This document shows positions 31,606 to 33,453 of a DNA stretch of 33,453 nucleotides, one piece after another (the stretch's first letter is position 1; the number at the start of each line of letters is the position of its first letter). The notes under the pieces were generated by a model. It ran no database searches. It worked only from the letters and a program-made list of their open reading frames with translations, and had not been told where the DNA came from. Made by a program: the position numbers and the translations under genes. Origin of the DNA: Gammaproteobacteria bacterium (GTDB lineage: Bacteria > Pseudomonadota > Gammaproteobacteria > Burkholderiales > Rhodocyclaceae); the NCBI GenBank assembly GCA_029289265.1, contig JARFTX010000009.1:24118-57570 (forward strand), in the 5' to 3' direction.

Positions 31606-32505
31606 ATGATCGCGAGCAAACGCATCGGGGACGGGACGTTTCGCGTCGGCGTCGGCCTGCAGAAGGCTTGGGGCCTGCACATGGCCACCGCGTTCTTCTT
31701 CGGCGAGGCCGGTGCGGGGCTGTACTTCGTGTCGCAGTTCTTCGACTTCGTCCTCGGCATGGTCGTCGGCCTTGCCCTGGTGCTGTTCGGCAAGGCGGGC
31801 GGGCATGTGCTCCACCTCGGGCAGCCGCTGCGCGGCTGGCGGGCGCTCGCGAAGGTGCGCACCTCGTGGGTGAGCCGCGGGCTCGCGGCGATCCTGGTGT
31901 TCGTCGTCGCGGGTTCGCTGCACGTCGCCGATGCGATGACCGGCATGCTGCCGGCTTTCGTGTCGCAGCTCGTCGCCGCCGCCGCGCTCGTCTCGTGTTT
32001 CGTCATCATGGTGTACCAGGGCTTCGCGATGTCGCACTCCTCGGCGATCGCGCTGTGGAGCGGCGGGCAGATGCCGATCGCGAGCCTGACCTATGCGCTC
32101 CTGAACGGCGTGCTGCTGACCCTCGTGCTCGGTTTCGGCGAGCCCTTCCTCGCCGAGCAGCCCGAGACGGTGCGGCTGCTGCAGGTCTTTGCCGTCGCGC
32201 TGATGCTCTACGGGCTGGTCACCGTGCTGAGCCTGCTGCACGGGGCGCGCCACGCGTCGGAAGCCGGGCGCGAGTCGGTGATGTTGCTGCTGCGCGGCGG
32301 CTTCGCGCGCTGGTTCGTGCCGCTCGTGATCGGCCTCGGCCTGGTCGTGTCGGCGCTGATGATGCTCGCCGCGCCGCCGGCCTTCTCGTGGATGCTCGCG
32401 ATCGCAGGGCTCGAGCTCACCGGCTACTACGCCTTCCGCGTGCTCGTGTTCAAGGCCGGCGGCTACGATCCGGCGCTGAGCTACGCGTACCGGTTCCGGC
32501 ATTGA
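31606..32505 (+). CDS. NrfD/DmsC-like membrane anchor subunit
   Basis: The 299-aa product is hydrophobic with about eight predicted transmembrane segments (e.g. VLGMVVGLALVLFG, LAAILVFVVAGSL, LVAAAALVSCFVIMVYQGF, WFVPLVIGLGLVVSALMML). GEAGAGLYFVSQ and GHVLHLGQPLRGWRAL near the start match NrfD/polysulfide-reductase-type anchors, which bind quinone. It would exchange electrons of the cytosolic Mo/FeS subunits with the quinone pool. The gene is 12 bp after the ferredoxin gene with an AAGGGG site, and completes an A-B-C operon as in phenylacetyl-CoA:acceptor oxidoreductase and DMSO reductase. Confidence 0.85.
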   Translation: MIASKRIGDGTFRVGVGLQKAWGLHMATAFFFGEAGAGLYFVSQFFDFVLGMVVGLALVLFGKAGGHVLHLGQPLRGWRALAKVRTSWVSRGLAAILVFVVAGSLHVADAMTGMLPAFVSQLVAAAALVSCFVIMVYQGFAMSHSSAIALWSGGQMPIASLTYALLNGVLLTLVLGFGEPFLAEQPETVRLLQVFAVALMLYGLVTVLSLLHGARHASEAGRESVMLLLRGGFARWFVPLVIGLGLVVSALMMLAAPPAFSWMLAIAGLELTGYYAFRVLVFKAGGYDPALSYAYRFRH

Positions 32506-32528
32506 TCGCGGCTGCGCGAGGCAAGAGC

Positions 32529-33453
32529 ATGATGCCCACGAGCATTGCGCGGCTGCAGCGGGTGAGCGGCGTCCGCACGGTGTCCGCGCTTCGGCTGGGT
32601 GGCGGGGATACGCGTGGCGGCGCGATCTGCCGCGTCATCGACGAGGATGCGCTGACGATCGACGTCGAGGACGTCGGCCGCTACACGCTGATGTGGACCC
32701 CGGCCGACGGGGATCAAGGTGCCGCGGGCTTTGTCGCCGGTGACGGCGTGCTCGGCGAAGATCCGCTGCCCGAACGACTCGCCCTCGCGGCCGGCTTCGC
32801 GTATTCGGAAGGCCTCATCCGGGGGCTCGCCGACATTGCGACGATGGCCGTCTGCCCGGACCGGCCCGATGTCGTGCGCATGCGTCTCGCCGCCCCGGAG
32901 CGCGCCGTGGTGCGGCGTCGCGACGTCGTGCTCGCAAGCGCCTGCGGCCTGTGCGGCGGGCGCGATGCGATCGAGGAGGGCTTCGACGACTTCGCGCCGG
33001 TGGGATCGCAGTTGCGCCTCGGCGCCTCGGAGCTCGCCGGGCTGATGGCGGCGATGCAGCGCCGGCAGCCGCTGTTCCGGACGACCGGGGGCGCGCACGC
33101 CGCCGCGGCGTTCTCGCCGAACGGCGCCATCGTCGCTGCGGCCGAGGATCTCGGCCGCCACAACGCGCTCGACAAGGTCATCGGCGAATGCCTGCTGCGC
33201 GCCGTGCCGCTCGCCGGCTGCGGCGCCCTGCTGTCGTCGCGCGTGAGCTACGAGATGGTCGCGAAAGCCGCGCGCGCCGGCTTCGAGCTCGTCGCCGCGG
33301 TGTCGGCACCGACCTCGCTGGCGATCGCGCTCGCCGAGCGCGTCGGCATCACCCTGTGCGGTTTCGTGCGCGGCGCCACCGCGACCGTCTATAGCCACCC
33401 GCAACGCCTCCAAGACTGCGCGCGCGAAGCCGGGCAGTCGCGCGCTGCCGTGG
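32529..33453 (+). CDS. fdhD: FdhD sulfurtransferase for molybdenum-enzyme maturation (3' end outside window)
   Basis: The frame from ATG 32529 is open to the window edge (308 codons). It has the FdhD signatures: AGFAYSEGLI near residue 90, ACGLCGG with the two active cysteines (C139, C142), RTTGGAHAAAAFSPNG, AAAEDLGRHNALDKVIGE, LLSSRVSYEMVAKAARAG and SAPTSLAIALAE, ending CGFVRGATATVYSHPQRL. FdhD transfers sulfur from a cysteine desulfurase to the molybdenum centre of formate dehydrogenase and some other DMSO-reductase enzymes. Located 23 bp after the membrane subunit, it probably matures the adjacent enzyme. The usual C-terminus has nearly been reached, so only a short tail is missing. A weak GAGG site precedes ATGATG; the second ATG is equally possible. 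Confidence 0.92.
   Translation, partial: MMPTSIARLQRVSGVRTVSALRLGGGDTRGGAICRVIDEDALTIDVEDVGRYTLMWTPADGDQGAAGFVAGDGVLGEDPLPERLALAAGFAYSEGLIRGLADIATMAVCPDRPDVVRMRLAAPERAVVRRRDVVLASACGLCGGRDAIEEGFDDFAPVGSQLRLGASELAGLMAAMQRRQPLFRTTGGAHAAAAFSPNGAIVAAAEDLGRHNALDKVIGECLLRAVPLAGCGALLSSRVSYEMVAKAARAGFELVAAVSAPTSLAIALAERVGITLCGFVRGATATVYSHPQRLQDCAREAGQSRAAV

Overview
The window is high-GC DNA (close to 70% G+C in most genes) with compact, same-strand operons built around molybdenum enzymes, CoA-ester chemistry and outer-membrane/RND-type transport. That style fits a betaproteobacterial aromatic degrader of the Rhodocyclaceae type (Azoarcus/Aromatoleum/Thauera). This is inferred from gene content only; no rRNA or other phylogenetic marker is present.

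Layout. 1-378: 3' end of an enoyl-CoA hydratase. 506-4598: a tightly overlapping operon encoding a hotdog acyl-CoA thioesterase, an unrecognised 162-aa protein, a 67-aa zinc-ribbon protein and a large MalT-like LuxR regulator. 4793-6447: an AbiEi-like/Fic fusion gene preceded by four CAAAGT repeats exactly 23 bp apart. 6629-6835 (minus): a 68-aa orphan protein. 7111-10922: a three-subunit xanthine-dehydrogenase-family molybdenum hydroxylase. 11297-15392: a lower-GC island with an N6-adenine methyltransferase carrying a specificity-like C-terminus, an ORC/CDC6-like AAA ATPase with zinc ribbon and helix-hairpin-helix, and a helical protein with an R-x4-H HEPN-type RNase motif. This looks like an undescribed defence module. 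15745-19294: a DUF1835 gene and an ECF42-type sigma factor with two DGPF proteins and a VOC/PhnB-like protein. 19295-20988 (minus): remains of a type I restriction locus (hsdS tail, frameshifted rhuM-doc, truncated Y1 transposase with a REP palindrome, hsdR scraps). 21491-28207: YCF48-like lipoprotein, MMPL exporter, DUF1302 and DUF1329 proteins. 28376-32505: a cytoplasmic-facing DMSO-reductase-family enzyme (molybdopterin, four-cluster ferredoxin and NrfD-like membrane subunits), most like phenylacetyl-CoA:acceptor oxidoreductase. 32529-end: fdhD, running off the window.

How it fits together. Three operons (Mo hydroxylase, YCF48/MMPL/DUF1302/DUF1329, DMSO-reductase-like) carry the same bipartite upstream element: GGATA(A/G)GCGCCG with a second GGATAG-like half exactly 20 bp downstream. 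This points to one regulon, hence one pathway, into which the defence island and the restriction remnants have been inserted. A separate promoter (TCCCCT, a G-run, then GGCTATAGTCGG 38 bp from the first T) is shared by the thioesterase/LuxR operon and the 68-aa orphan gene. It overlaps MalT-box-like GGGGAGG sequences, so the encoded MalT-like regulator is a candidate to control it. The substrates of both molybdenum enzymes cannot be fixed from sequence alone.
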